A stretch of DNA of 29,936 nucleotides from an uncultured Ideonella sp. Its GTDB lineage: Bacteria; Pseudomonadota; Gammaproteobacteria; Burkholderiales; Burkholderiaceae. Under the pieces are notes generated by a model. The model was not told the DNA's origin, searched no databases, and worked only from the letters and a program-made list of their open reading frames with translations. Shown one piece after another: positions 1 through 6,935 of the stretch (position 1 is its first letter; every line of letters begins with the position of its first letter). A program made the translations under genes and the position numbers. The stretch spans positions 1-29,936 of the forward strand of contig CAMLGG010000034.1 in NCBI GenBank assembly GCA_946479475.1, given 5' to 3'.

Positions 1-679
1 CCAGCGGCCGCACCGGCGTGGCCAGCAGGTTCTCCATCGTGCCGCGCTCGCGTTCGCGCGTCATGGCCAGGCCGGTCAGCATCACCATCGTCATCGTGAG
101 GATGGTGCCGATGAGGCCGGGCACGATGTTGTAGCGCGACAGGCCCTCGGGGTTGTAGCGGCGGTGCACCCGAAGGTCGATCGGCGGCGCCGAGGGACTG
201 CGCGCGGCCAGCGGGCCGACGAGGTCGTGGGCGAGGGCGGAGGGCGCCATCGAGGCCAGGGCCGCGAGCGCGTTGCTGGCCGCCGAGGGGTCGGTCGCGT
301 CCACGCTCACGCGCAGGTCCGGCCGCTCGCCACGCACCACCTGGCGGGTGAAGTCGGGCGGGATGACGACCACGAACTGAACGTCGCCGCGCTCGAGCAT
401 CTGGTCGGCCGCCTCCTCGCTGGCGGGCTGGGCGTCGATGCGGAAGTAGCCGGTGTTCTGCAGGCTGGCCGCGAAGCTGCGGGCCAGCGGCCCGGCGTCG
501 GCGGCGACGAGCGCGGTCGGCAGGCCCTTGGGATCCATGTTGATGGCGTAGCCGAAGAGCACCAGCTGCATGATGGGCACGCCGACCGCCATCGCGAAGG
601 TCGGCTTGTCGCGCAGCATCTGCTGGAACTCCTTGAGGAACACCGCCAGCGTGCGGGCCCAGGAGAAGCGGCGGCTCAT
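1..679 (-). CDS. ABC-2 type transporter permease (YbhS/YbhR/YhhJ type), partial
   Basis: Membrane subunit of an ABC exporter. The ATG at 679-677 overlaps the stop of the ATPase gene (ATGA), so the two are translationally coupled. The translation begins MSRRFSWARTLAVFLKEF and continues with MLRDKPTFAMAVGVPIMQLV and LFGYAINMD, the typical first membrane helix of the ABC2_membrane_3 family. A large soluble periplasmic domain follows (about residues 55-180), then a second hydrophobic segment with IVPGLIGTILTMTMVMLTGL and the family motif MTRERERGTMENLLATP. About 226 codons are present and the 3' end lies beyond the left edge; full-length relatives have about 370 residues. In E. coli the homologous ybhFSR set has two permeases, so a second one may lie further left. 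The substrate is unknown; multidrug or cation export is the family precedent. Confidence 0.93.
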   Translation of the reverse strand, partial: MSRRFSWARTLAVFLKEFQQMLRDKPTFAMAVGVPIMQLVLFGYAINMDPKGLPTALVAADAGPLARSFAASLQNTGYFRIDAQPASEEAADQMLERGDVQFVVVIPPDFTRQVVRGERPDLRVSVDATDPSAASNALAALASMAPSALAHDLVGPLAARSPSAPPIDLRVHRRYNPEGLSRYNIVPGLIGTILTMTMVMLTGLAMTRERERGTMENLLATPVRPL

Positions 680-1521
680 GAGTGGGATCCCGGCCGGGCA
701 TGCCGTTCAAGCGGCGTGCGCGGATCCGGCTCTGCCGGTCCGCTGCGCGAGCCCCCTCGGGGGGCAGCGACCGGAAGGGAGCGTGGGGGCTCCATGTTGT
801 CGGTGGCCTGTCCGACGAGGCGCACGAAGGCGTCCTCCAGGTCGGTGGCGCCGGTCGACTCGACGATCTCGCCCGCCGTGCCTTGTGCGAGCACCTTGCC
901 GTAGGCGATGTAGACCAGCTCGTGGCAGCGCTCGGCCTCGTCCATGTAGTGGGTGGACACGAGCACCGTGATGCCCTCTTCGGCCAGGCCGTGGATCTCG
1001 TCCCAGAACTCGCGGCGGGCCTTGGGGTCGACGCCGGCGGTAGGTTCGTCGAGCAGCAGCAGGCGCGGTTCGTGCAGCAGGCAGGCGGCCAGCGCGAGGC
1101 GCTGCTTCCAGCCTCCCGAGAGCGCCCCGGCGAGCTGTTCGGCACGCGAGGCCAGGCCCAGCCGCTGCAGCGCGGCGTCGACCCGCTCCGGCCGGCCAGG
1201 CAGCTCGAACAGGCGGGCGACGAAGTCGAGGTTCTGGCGGATCGACAGGTCCTCGTACAGGCCGAACTTCTGCGTCATGTAGCCGACCTGGCGCTTGATC
1301 TCGAGCGCGTCGCGCTTGAGGTCCAGGCCCAGGCAGCGGCCCTCGCCGGCGTCGGGCGTGAGCAGGCCGCAGAGCATGCGGATGGTGGTCGTCTTGCCGC
1401 TGCCGTTGGGGCCGAGGAAGCCGCAGATGCGGCCCGCGGCGATCTGCAAGGAGACCTCGTCGACCACGGCGCGGCCGCCGTAGCGCTTGGTGAGCCCGCG
1501 GGCGTCTATGGCCAGGTCCAT
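676..1521 (-). CDS. ABC transporter ATP-binding protein (YbhF-like, single nucleotide-binding domain)
   Basis: The 281-residue ATPase drives the adjacent permease. Walker A is GPNGSGKTT (residues 37-45), the Q-loop lies near YMTQKFGLYEDLS, the signature is LSGGWKQR (134-141), Walker B with its Glu is LLLLDEP (154-160), and the switch His is in STHYMDEAERC (H191). YMTQ and the STHYMDEAE segment are characteristic of the DrrA/YbhF export subfamily. E. coli YbhF has two such domains; this protein has one. The start is one base after the hlyD stop and the stop overlaps the permease start by 4 bp. Oddity: the usual domain ends near residue 240 (DAFVRLVGQ). The last 39 residues, rich in Pro, Arg, Gly and Ser, are encoded by a dispersed GC-rich repeat (see the repeat at 715-795). 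Confidence 0.95.
   Translation of the reverse strand: MDLAIDARGLTKRYGGRAVVDEVSLQIAAGRICGFLGPNGSGKTTTIRMLCGLLTPDAGEGRCLGLDLKRDALEIKRQVGYMTQKFGLYEDLSIRQNLDFVARLFELPGRPERVDAALQRLGLASRAEQLAGALSGGWKQRLALAACLLHEPRLLLLDEPTAGVDPKARREFWDEIHGLAEEGITVLVSTHYMDEAERCHELVYIAYGKVLAQGTAGEIVESTGATDLEDAFVRLVGQATDNMEPPRSLPVAAPRGGSRSGPAEPDPRTPLERHARPGSHS
715..795. repeat. Dispersed palindromic GC-rich repeat, copy A, inside the ATPase gene
   Basis: The plus strand carries GAGCCCCCTCGGGGGGCAGC, about 20 bases of GAC-rich spacer, then GAGCGTGGGGGCTCC. This core, a CCCCCTCGGGGGG palindrome followed at a fixed distance by GGGGGCTCC, recurs in degenerate form at 19045-19145, and its halves recur at 9040-9145, 23596-23690 and 27966-28054. 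From memory, the same motif is scattered between genes in Comamonadaceae genomes. This copy is read through as the C-terminal tail of the ATPase. Edges are approximate. Confidence 0.7.
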
Positions 1522-1522
1522 C

Positions 1523-2497
1523 TCAGGCTTTCGGCGCCGAGGCGGCCGCGGCGGGATGCACGTCCAGCGGCTGCCCCGGATGCAGCTTCACTGCGCCTGC
1601 GGTGTCGACCGGCAGCGCCTCGACCAGGAAGACCAGCTTGGCGCGCTGGGTGTTGGAGTAGATGACCGGCGGCGTGTACTCGGGCTGCGTCGCGATGCGG
1701 CTGATGCGGGGGGAGAGCGGCGCGCCGCAGCCGTCGCAAGGCTGGCTCACCGCCTGCCCGCCCGCTAGGCCGCCGCCCTCCCCCTCGGCCACGTAGAACC
1801 TCGCCTTGCGCGCTGTGGGCGGCAGCAAGGCGACCACCGGCTGCCCTGCGGGCACGTACTCGCCGACACGCCAGAAGGTGTCGCTCACCTCGCCGGCGGC
1901 CGGGGCCGATTGGCGGGTCTGCTGCTCTCGCCAGGCCTGCTGGCGCCGGGCCTCGCGGGCCGCGTCGACCTGCGCGGCGGCGCTGGCCCGCTCGTCGATC
2001 CGGGCCGGCAGCATCGCGACCTTCAGGCTGGCTTCCAGCTCGGCCACCCGGTCACGGGCCTGGGCGCGGGCCGTGGTGGCGTCGTCCAGCCGGGACTGGC
2101 TCACGAAATCCTGCGCGACGAGCGCCTGCTGGCGCCGCCACTCGGTCTCCGCCCGGGCCGCCTGCTCGCGCGCCTGCGCCAGTTGCGCGCGGATGACGGC
2201 GATCTCCTCGAGCCGCCGGCCCTTGGCGGCGTTGTCGGCCAGCGCCTGGGCGGCGCGCACGCGGGCCTCGGCCTCGGCCCGCGCGGCCTGCTCGGGATCG
2301 GCGTCAAGCGTGAACAGCGCCGCGCCCGCGGCCACCTGCTGGCCGGCCTTCACGGCCAGGTTCTCGAGCGTGCCGGCCACCGGCGAGGCGACGTAGACGT
2401 ACTCACCCTCCGCGTAGCCGGACCAGCCGGTGCGCTCCTGGGGCTGGCAACCGGCCGCGGCCAGGGCCGCGAGCCACAACGCCAAGGATGTTCTCAT
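1523..2497 (-). CDS. HlyD/YbhG-type periplasmic adaptor lipoprotein
   Basis: Membrane-fusion protein of the exporter, 324 residues. The N-terminus MRTSLALWLAALAAAGC is a lipoprotein signal with the lipidation Cys at 17. The biotinyl-lipoyl-like half-domain follows (YVASPVAGTLENLAVKAGQQ, about 33-60). Next comes a long Ala/Arg/Glu-rich coiled-coil hairpin (about 68-195, including KGRRLEEIAVIRAQLAQARE). The second lipoyl half (PAAGEVSDTFWRVGEYVPAG) and a beta-barrel domain (KARFYVAEGEGGGL) complete the protein. The C-terminal PEYTPPVIYSNTQRAKLVFL segment matches YbhG-like proteins. The ATG overlaps the tetR stop by 4 bp and the stop is one base from the ATPase start. It should bridge the inner-membrane pump to an outer-membrane channel encoded elsewhere. 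Confidence 0.93.
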   Translation of the reverse strand: MRTSLALWLAALAAAGCQPQERTGWSGYAEGEYVYVASPVAGTLENLAVKAGQQVAAGAALFTLDADPEQAARAEAEARVRAAQALADNAAKGRRLEEIAVIRAQLAQAREQAARAETEWRRQQALVAQDFVSQSRLDDATTARAQARDRVAELEASLKVAMLPARIDERASAAAQVDAAREARRQQAWREQQTRQSAPAAGEVSDTFWRVGEYVPAGQPVVALLPPTARKARFYVAEGEGGGLAGGQAVSQPCDGCGAPLSPRISRIATQPEYTPPVIYSNTQRAKLVFLVEALPVDTAGAVKLHPGQPLDVHPAAAASAPKA

Positions 2498-3156
2498 CGC
2501 CTGCTCCTGGTCTTTCTCGCGGGCGGGCCGCTGGGTGCCGAGATGGCAGCGAGTGCCAGCCGCACGCGCTGTTCGATGGCCTCGTCGCCCAGCACCTGGT
2601 CCTCCAGCTGGCGGCCCATGAGCTGCGGCGCGACGCCCAAGGCCGCCACGCCAGGGGCGACCAGCAGGGGCGCCAGGACCGCCCCCATCACGAAGACGAA
2701 GCGCTGCATCGGCGGGGCCGGCGCCAGCGTGCCTTCCACCTGCGCCTCGGCCATCAGCTGCAGCAGCAGCCCGAGGTGCCGCGGGGCGTTGGCGCGAACG
2801 AAGTCATGCACCACGGTTTCGCCGCTGGCCGCGTCGATCGCCAGGCGGCCGGCCAGTGCTCGGTGGTCGCGCACGAAACGGGCCAGGGCCACCAGCGCGT
2901 GGTGCAGGCGATCGAGCGCCGGCCCCTGCCCGGACGCACCGGCGCTGAGCCGGGCGAACAACTGCTCGTACAGCTGCTGCAGCAGTGTCTGCAGGAAGGC
3001 CGCCTTGCTGCCGAAGTGGTAGTGGAACATCGCCGGGTTCACGCCCGCGTGCTCCGCCACGCGCCGCACCGAAAGGCCGGAGCAGCCGAGCTGGGGCAGC
3101 AACGCCAGGCCGCTGCGCAACAGCGCCTGGTCTATGCCTTGCGAAGGGCGGGGCAT
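2494..3156 (-). CDS. TetR-family repressor of the export operon (CecR/YbiH-like)
   Basis: A 220-residue regulator. The N-terminal helix-turn-helix lies at about residues 10-56, with LSVRRVAEHAGVNPAMFHYH and the family-typical FHYHFGSKAAFL. The C-terminal ligand domain contains FVRDHRALAGRLAIDAASGE and FVRANAPRHLGLLLQLMAEA, a pattern seen in the DUF1956/CecR branch that controls ybhFSR in E. coli. It is the first gene of the operon and overlaps hlyD by 4 bp, so repression is probably autoregulatory and covers the whole operon through the palindrome at 3163-3184. No Shine-Dalgarno precedes the ATG; the predicted transcription start falls at or beside it, which suggests a leaderless mRNA. Confidence 0.92.
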   Translation of the reverse strand: MPRPSQGIDQALLRSGLALLPQLGCSGLSVRRVAEHAGVNPAMFHYHFGSKAAFLQTLLQQLYEQLFARLSAGASGQGPALDRLHHALVALARFVRDHRALAGRLAIDAASGETVVHDFVRANAPRHLGLLLQLMAEAQVEGTLAPAPPMQRFVFVMGAVLAPLLVAPGVAALGVAPQLMGRQLEDQVLGDEAIEQRVRLALAAISAPSGPPARKTRSRR

Positions 3157-3161
3157 GCCGG

Positions 3162-3192
3162 ATTATTGGTCGGTTGACCAGTAATTGGCAAG
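3162..3192 (-). promoter_or_regulatory. tetR-hlyD-ABC operon promoter and TetR operator
   Basis: On the minus strand a -35-like TTGCCA (3192-3187) and a -10-like AATAAT (3167-3162) are 19 bp apart. The inverted repeat TTATTGGTC-ggtt-GACCAGTAA (3163-3184, one mismatch between 9-bp arms) covers the spacer and the -10. A dimeric TetR repressor bound there would block RNA polymerase. The predicted start of transcription is at about 3155-3156, the first base of the tetR ATG. Confidence 0.75.
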
Positions 3193-3235
3193 CCGCAAGC
3201 GCCGACCCTGCCGGAAGGGTGGGCTCGGCTTCGAT

Positions 3236-4279
3236 TCAAACCTTGGTGTCCGAGACCGCCCAGAGCTGCACGAGGGTGAGCCCGATCGCCAGCATCGGCG
3301 GCCCGATGAAGATGCCGATGAAGCCGTAGGCGACGATGCCGCCGAAGACGCCCAGCAGGATCAGCAGCAGGGGAAGGCTGCTGGCGCGGCTGATGAGGTA
3401 GGGCTTGATGAAGTTGTCGATCGAGCTGATCACGAACAGGCCCCAGGCGACCATGAACAGGCCCCAGCCCACCGAGCCCTGGGCGAAGAGCCAGAGGGCC
3501 GCGCCGCCCCAGACGATCGGCGGCCCCACCGGGACCATCGAAAGAAAGAAGGTGGCGGCGGCCAGCGCGGGGGCGCCGGGCACGCCGGCGATGACGAAGC
3601 CGATCAGCGCCACCAGCGCCTGCGCCAGCGCGGTGCCGAAGATGCCGTGGACCACGCCGATGACCGTGCCGTTGATGGTGGCCAGCAGCGTGTCGCCCAG
3701 GTCGCCCGCCAATCTCGTCAGGATGGTGCGGGCGGCCTGCACGAGCTGTTCGCCGTCGCGGTAGAAGAAGAACGAGATGAAGGCGGCGAAGGTCAGCTGC
3801 AGCAGGCTGCCGCCTATGGCCTTGCCGGCCCCGAGCACGACGATGCGCGCCGGCTCGAACAGGCTTTTCAGGAAGGTGGTGAACTCCTCGCGGCTGGCCG
3901 CCAGCCGATGCCAGTACTCGTCGAGCGCCTGGCCCACCAGCGGCAGGCCCTTGAGCCAGGCCGGCGGCTGCAGCGGCCCCTGGTCGAGCAGGCCGCGGGC
4001 GCCGTCGACGATCGCGGCCACGTCGTCGGCCAGGCTGAGCCCAAGCAGGGCGGAGGGCCCGATCACGAGCACGACCAGGCCCATCGTGACCACCAGCGCC
4101 GCCCAGGCGGCGCGGCCGCCCATCGCCTCGCGCACCCGCCGGTACAGCGGCCAGCTGGCGGTGCAGGCCACTGCGGCGAACAGGATCGCCGGCACGAAGG
4201 GATGCAGGACCTGGTAGCAGCCGACGACGACCGCGACGATCGCGGCCAGGCGGGCGTAGTGCTGGAGGCTGTGGTTCAC
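3236..4279 (-). CDS. AI-2E family (PerM/UPF0118) inner-membrane transporter
   Basis: The protein has 347 residues from the GTG at 4279, translated MNHSLQHYARLAAIVAVVVG. It has about eight membrane segments: two N-terminal helices (to about residue 40), another pair around ALVVTMGLVVLVIGPSALLG, a soluble insert with WLKGLPLVGQALDEYW, then FAAFISFFFYRDGEQ, LIGFVIAGVPGAPALAAATF and the conserved C-terminal IDNFIKPYLISRASSLPLLL. That last block and GGIVAYGFIGIFIGPPMLAI are hallmarks of the family. An in-frame ATG at 4405 would add 42 low-complexity Arg/Ala-rich residues that do not look like protein, so I prefer the GTG; AAGGA lies about 12 nt upstream of it. Family members export AI-2 or other small molecules or act as Na+/H+ antiporters; the substrate here is unknown. 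Confidence 0.88.
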   Translation of the reverse strand: MNHSLQHYARLAAIVAVVVGCYQVLHPFVPAILFAAVACTASWPLYRRVREAMGGRAAWAALVVTMGLVVLVIGPSALLGLSLADDVAAIVDGARGLLDQGPLQPPAWLKGLPLVGQALDEYWHRLAASREEFTTFLKSLFEPARIVVLGAGKAIGGSLLQLTFAAFISFFFYRDGEQLVQAARTILTRLAGDLGDTLLATINGTVIGVVHGIFGTALAQALVALIGFVIAGVPGAPALAAATFFLSMVPVGPPIVWGGAALWLFAQGSVGWGLFMVAWGLFVISSIDNFIKPYLISRASSLPLLLILLGVFGGIVAYGFIGIFIGPPMLAIGLTLVQLWAVSDTKV

Positions 4280-4494
4280 GTGACGGCTTTGTCCTTGCGC
4301 GGGCGAAACCCCGCGCCGGACTATGCCATCGCCGCGCCGGCTGCCCGCTTGTGCCGCCCGCGGCCTGCGCAGTCGGGCGGGCGGCGCCACGGGGCCTGGC
4401 TGCATCCCCTGGACGAGGGATGTGCAGGTCGGCCGCCGGTCGTAAAAGGGTCAGTGCAGGCGAGCCGCCTGGGTCACTCCCCGAAGGAACTGCG

Positions 4495-5484
4495 ATGAGC
4501 ACTCGTTCCAGCGCCGCATGCAGGGCAGTCGTCCTCTGGTCCACCCTCGGGCTGCTGGGTGGTTGCGCGGCCTACGACCGCACGTCGCTGGTCGCCAGCG
4601 GTCCGGGCGCGGACTTCGACGCCGGCGAAGTCAGCGCCTTTCGCGCCGCCCAGGATCGGCTGCTGACCGAGCTGATCATCGCGGCGCGGCCACCCGAGCC
4701 GCCGGCCGGCGGTGCTGCGCCGGCTGCGGCAACGGAAGCAACCGCGACTGCGGCCATCCCCGGATCCGGCGGGGTTACCTGGGACCAGGTGATCCGGGTG
4801 GGCATGGACTACGCCGACGTGCGCTGCGAGGCCTACCTGCATGCCCTGTACCGCCTGGACCGCGACAAGAAGACGGCAGTCGCCCAGACGGGGTTGATCG
4901 GCAGCGCTACCGCCGGCGTGCAGGCCGCGGTGGGCTCCGCTGCCAAGGAGGTCGCGATCGCGGCCATCCTCTTCGGATTGGCGGGGTCGACGATAGACAA
5001 CGTCGCGGGCAACCTGCTGTACGAACTCGAGCCTTCATCGGTCCGGACCCTGGTGAAGGCGCTGCAGGCGCAGTACCGGGCCAACCTCGGCAGCGGGTAC
5101 CCGGACCGGCCCGCCGCCATGACGGCCCTGCGGCGCTACGCCGTCCTGTGCGTGCCGGCCAACATCGAGGCGGAGGTCAATCTCGCGGTCAAGAAGACGC
5201 AGCCCGAGGCGAAGCCGGGTGATCCATCCAATGGCCAGCCACCGCTGGTGACCAACTCCAGCATTGCCGTCTCGACCACGTCCTTCGGCCCCGACGACAG
5301 CTCGGCCCGGCTCGACGCCTTCGTCAACCCCGGAGGACGCATGAGCCCGGACAACGAGCGCAAGCTGCTCGATTACATGGAGGCCAACGGCATCCCCCGC
5401 AACACCGGCACCACGTCGTTCATCTTCGGCAAGCAGTTCCAGGCCGCCCGCAAGGACGCGGCCCGGCATTTCGGACTGAACTGA
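4495..5484 (+). CDS. Lipoprotein of unknown function with a glycine-zipper-like segment
   Basis: I do not recognise the family. The 329-residue protein has a lipoprotein signal ending LWSTLGLLGGC (lipidation Cys 24). A Pro/Ala-rich linker (about 65-92) is followed by a helical part with WDQVIRVGMDYADVRCEAYL. Next is a Gly/Ala-rich hydrophobic stretch (about 129-172, QTGLIGSATAGVQAAVGSAA and IAAILFGLAGSTIDNVAGN) that could insert in or pack on a membrane. The C-terminus includes a Ser/Thr-rich region and RKLLDYMEANGIPRNTGT. The ATG is chosen because AAGGA (4483-4487) lies at good spacing and the signal peptide begins there. It ends 12 bp before the GH46-like gene, whose GGAGGAG site follows the stop at once, so the two are probably cotranscribed. 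It may assist, anchor or neutralise the downstream hydrolase. Confidence 0.75.
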   Translation: MSTRSSAACRAVVLWSTLGLLGGCAAYDRTSLVASGPGADFDAGEVSAFRAAQDRLLTELIIAARPPEPPAGGAAPAAATEATATAAIPGSGGVTWDQVIRVGMDYADVRCEAYLHALYRLDRDKKTAVAQTGLIGSATAGVQAAVGSAAKEVAIAAILFGLAGSTIDNVAGNLLYELEPSSVRTLVKALQAQYRANLGSGYPDRPAAMTALRRYAVLCVPANIEAEVNLAVKKTQPEAKPGDPSNGQPPLVTNSSIAVSTTSFGPDDSSARLDAFVNPGGRMSPDNERKLLDYMEANGIPRNTGTTSFIFGKQFQAARKDAARHFGLN

Positions 5485-5496
5485 GGAGGAGCTGCC

Positions 5497-6660
5497 ATGG
5501 CACATCTGGAACGCATCACCGACGTCCCGCCCGAGGCGGTCGACATGATCCGCCAGCGGATGGAGCAGCGGGGCGCGACCGTCGCCGTCATCCACCAGCC
5601 GGACGGGCTGTTCACGGTCGAGGGCACCTTCCCCGACAGCGCGGCCGCCCTGGCGGCACTGGGCACGCGGGGCCTCGTCGGCGCGCCCGCACCGTCGCCG
5701 GGCGGCGCCGCAGCGCTGACAGACCTGCAGGCGAGCACCGCCAAGGCCATCGTCAACATCTTCGAGACCAGCGAGGTGCTGGGCGACTATGGCCGCGTGA
5801 CCCTGATCCCGGGCGACTCGGGCCATCTCACCTACGGCCGCTCGCAGACCACGCTGGCCTCGGGCCTGCTGCATGACCTGCTGGCCCAGTACGTGGGCCA
5901 GGCCGGGGCGCTCTTCGCGGGGCGGCTGCGGCCCTTCCTCCCTCGCCTGGCCGAGCGCGATGTGGCGCTCGACCACGACGCCGCCTTCCACAACCTCCTG
6001 CGGGCGGCGGCCGACGATCCGGTGATGCGGCAGGTGCAGGACGTCTTCTTCGACTCGGCCTTCTGGCGCCCCGCATTGCATGACGCCCAGGCACTCGGCT
6101 TCGTGTTGCCCCTGAGCATGGCGGTGGTCTACGACGGGCGCGTGCATGGCTCCTGGCAGGCGCTACGCGACGAGACCATCGCCCGCGACGGAACCGTCCA
6201 GGCCGTGGGCGAACAGGCCTGGATCGCCGCCTACGTCGCCCGGCGCCGGAACTGGCTGGCCACGAACCCGCGGCCGGACCTGCGGCCGACGGTCTATCGC
6301 ATGGACGCATTCCAGCGGCTGATCGACCAGGATCGCTGGGACCTCGCGCTGCCGCTGGTGGTGCGCGAGCGGGAGATCTCTTCCCTCTCGCTGGCGGCGA
6401 TGCCGCCTCACTGCTACGACGGACCGACGCCCGGCGCGCGTTCACTCGCCGTCGTGGCGCCGCTGCTGCGTGGCCTGGACGTGCGGCTGGTGCAGGTCGC
6501 GCTTTCGGATGCGGGGCTGGACGTCAAGGCCGACGGTGTCTTCGGCCAGGCTTCGTCGGATGCCTTGCGGCGCATGCAGGCCGCGGCGGGCCGGGCGGCC
6601 ACGGGCGTGGCGGATGCCGGCGCGGTGGCCGAACTGGCGCAGCGCGTCTTCGCGGCATGA
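5497..6660 (+). CDS. GH46 (chitosanase)-fold hydrolase with C-terminal peptidoglycan-binding domain
   Basis: A 387-residue protein with three parts. Residues 1-50 form a small domain (DVPPEAVDMIRQRMEQRGAT). Residues about 78-300 resemble GH46 chitosanases: TAKAIVNIFETSEVLGDYGR and GDSGHLTYGRSQTT place E90 and D107 where the family's catalytic Glu and Asp lie (17 residues apart here, 18 in Streptomyces N174, E22/D40). VFFDSAFWRPALHDAQALGF, AWIAAYVARRRNWL and YRMDAFQRLIDQDRWDLALP follow the family order. Residues about 322-385 are a PG_binding_1 domain (RLVQVALSDAGLDVKADGVF, then GQASSDALRRMQAA). No signal peptide is visible, which is odd for a wall-active enzyme. Likely substrate is a beta-1,4-linked amino-sugar polymer, peptidoglycan or chitosan; this is inference from fold and motifs. 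Confidence 0.78.
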   Translation: MAHLERITDVPPEAVDMIRQRMEQRGATVAVIHQPDGLFTVEGTFPDSAAALAALGTRGLVGAPAPSPGGAAALTDLQASTAKAIVNIFETSEVLGDYGRVTLIPGDSGHLTYGRSQTTLASGLLHDLLAQYVGQAGALFAGRLRPFLPRLAERDVALDHDAAFHNLLRAAADDPVMRQVQDVFFDSAFWRPALHDAQALGFVLPLSMAVVYDGRVHGSWQALRDETIARDGTVQAVGEQAWIAAYVARRRNWLATNPRPDLRPTVYRMDAFQRLIDQDRWDLALPLVVREREISSLSLAAMPPHCYDGPTPGARSLAVVAPLLRGLDVRLVQVALSDAGLDVKADGVFGQASSDALRRMQAAAGRAATGVADAGAVAELAQRVFAA

Positions 6661-6671
6661 GGTGGAAATGA

Positions 6672-6707
6672 CGCGGGCGCTCCAGCCAGTGGCATGGAGC
6701 GCCCGCG
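6672..6707 (-). terminator. GC-rich hairpin between converging transcripts
   Basis: Perfect 13-bp inverted repeat: CGCGGGCGCTCCA (6672-6684) and TGGAGCGCCCGCG (6695-6707), with a 10-nt loop that itself contains GCC-agt-GGC. It lies just after the GH46-like stop (plus) and 25 bp after the small ORF stop (minus). There is no true T run; TCATTT follows on the minus strand. It may end transcripts from both sides. Confidence 0.6.
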
Positions 6708-6732
6708 GGTCTGGCCACGGAAGGCCGGCTGC

Positions 6733-6774
6733 TTACAGCTGGGGATCCGCCCCAGACCTGGATGACGTAGACAT
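6733..6774 (-). CDS. Candidate 13-residue small ORF with an extreme Shine-Dalgarno
   Basis: On the minus strand ATG at 6774-6772 opens an ORF encoding MSTSSRSGADPQL, ending TAA at 6735-6733. Immediately upstream is AAAGGAGGTGAT (6786-6775). Eleven bases of it (AAGGAGGTGAT) are complementary to the 3' end of 16S rRNA, far stronger than any other site in the window. The spacing from AGGAGG to ATG is only 4 nt. The peptide resembles nothing I know. The unit could be a real microprotein, a leader peptide, or an RNA whose function is the anti-Shine-Dalgarno match itself. It has its own plausible promoter (6808-6835) and a hairpin behind it (6672-6707), making a compact unit of about 130 nt. Confidence 0.45.
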   Translation of the reverse strand: MSTSSRSGADPQL

Positions 6775-6807
6775 ATCACCTCCTTTCAACGTTGCCGTGG
6801 AGCCTCG

Positions 6808-6835
6808 ACCTTAACCGATTCCGGCCGTCGGTCAA
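6808..6835 (-). promoter_or_regulatory. Putative promoter of the small ORF/RNA
   Basis: TTGACC (6835-6830) and TAAGGT (6813-6808) are separated by 16 bp on the minus strand. The predicted start of transcription near 6801 would leave a leader of about 27 nt ending in the strong ribosome-binding site. The -35 is good; the -10 matches the consensus at only three positions. Confidence 0.4.
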
Positions 6836-6935
6836 CCGGCAGGGCTGGCATGAACCGGTAAGCGCCGGTCGCGCTGCGGACATCGCCGCTCGGGGGGCGG
6901 CCGAAGAATGCGTGCCATACCGAAAGGAGACACGC

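Noticed and set aside
4280..4405. Longer start for the AI-2E family protein
   Set aside because: The extra 42 residues are Arg/Ala-rich and unlike the family, and no good ribosome-binding site precedes the ATG at 4405.
4280..4494. Promoters in the divergent gap between the AI-2E protein and the lipoprotein
   Set aside because: I looked for -35/-10 pairs and operators; TAAAAG at 4442-4447 has no matching -35. Nothing convincing apart from the lipoprotein's ribosome-binding site.
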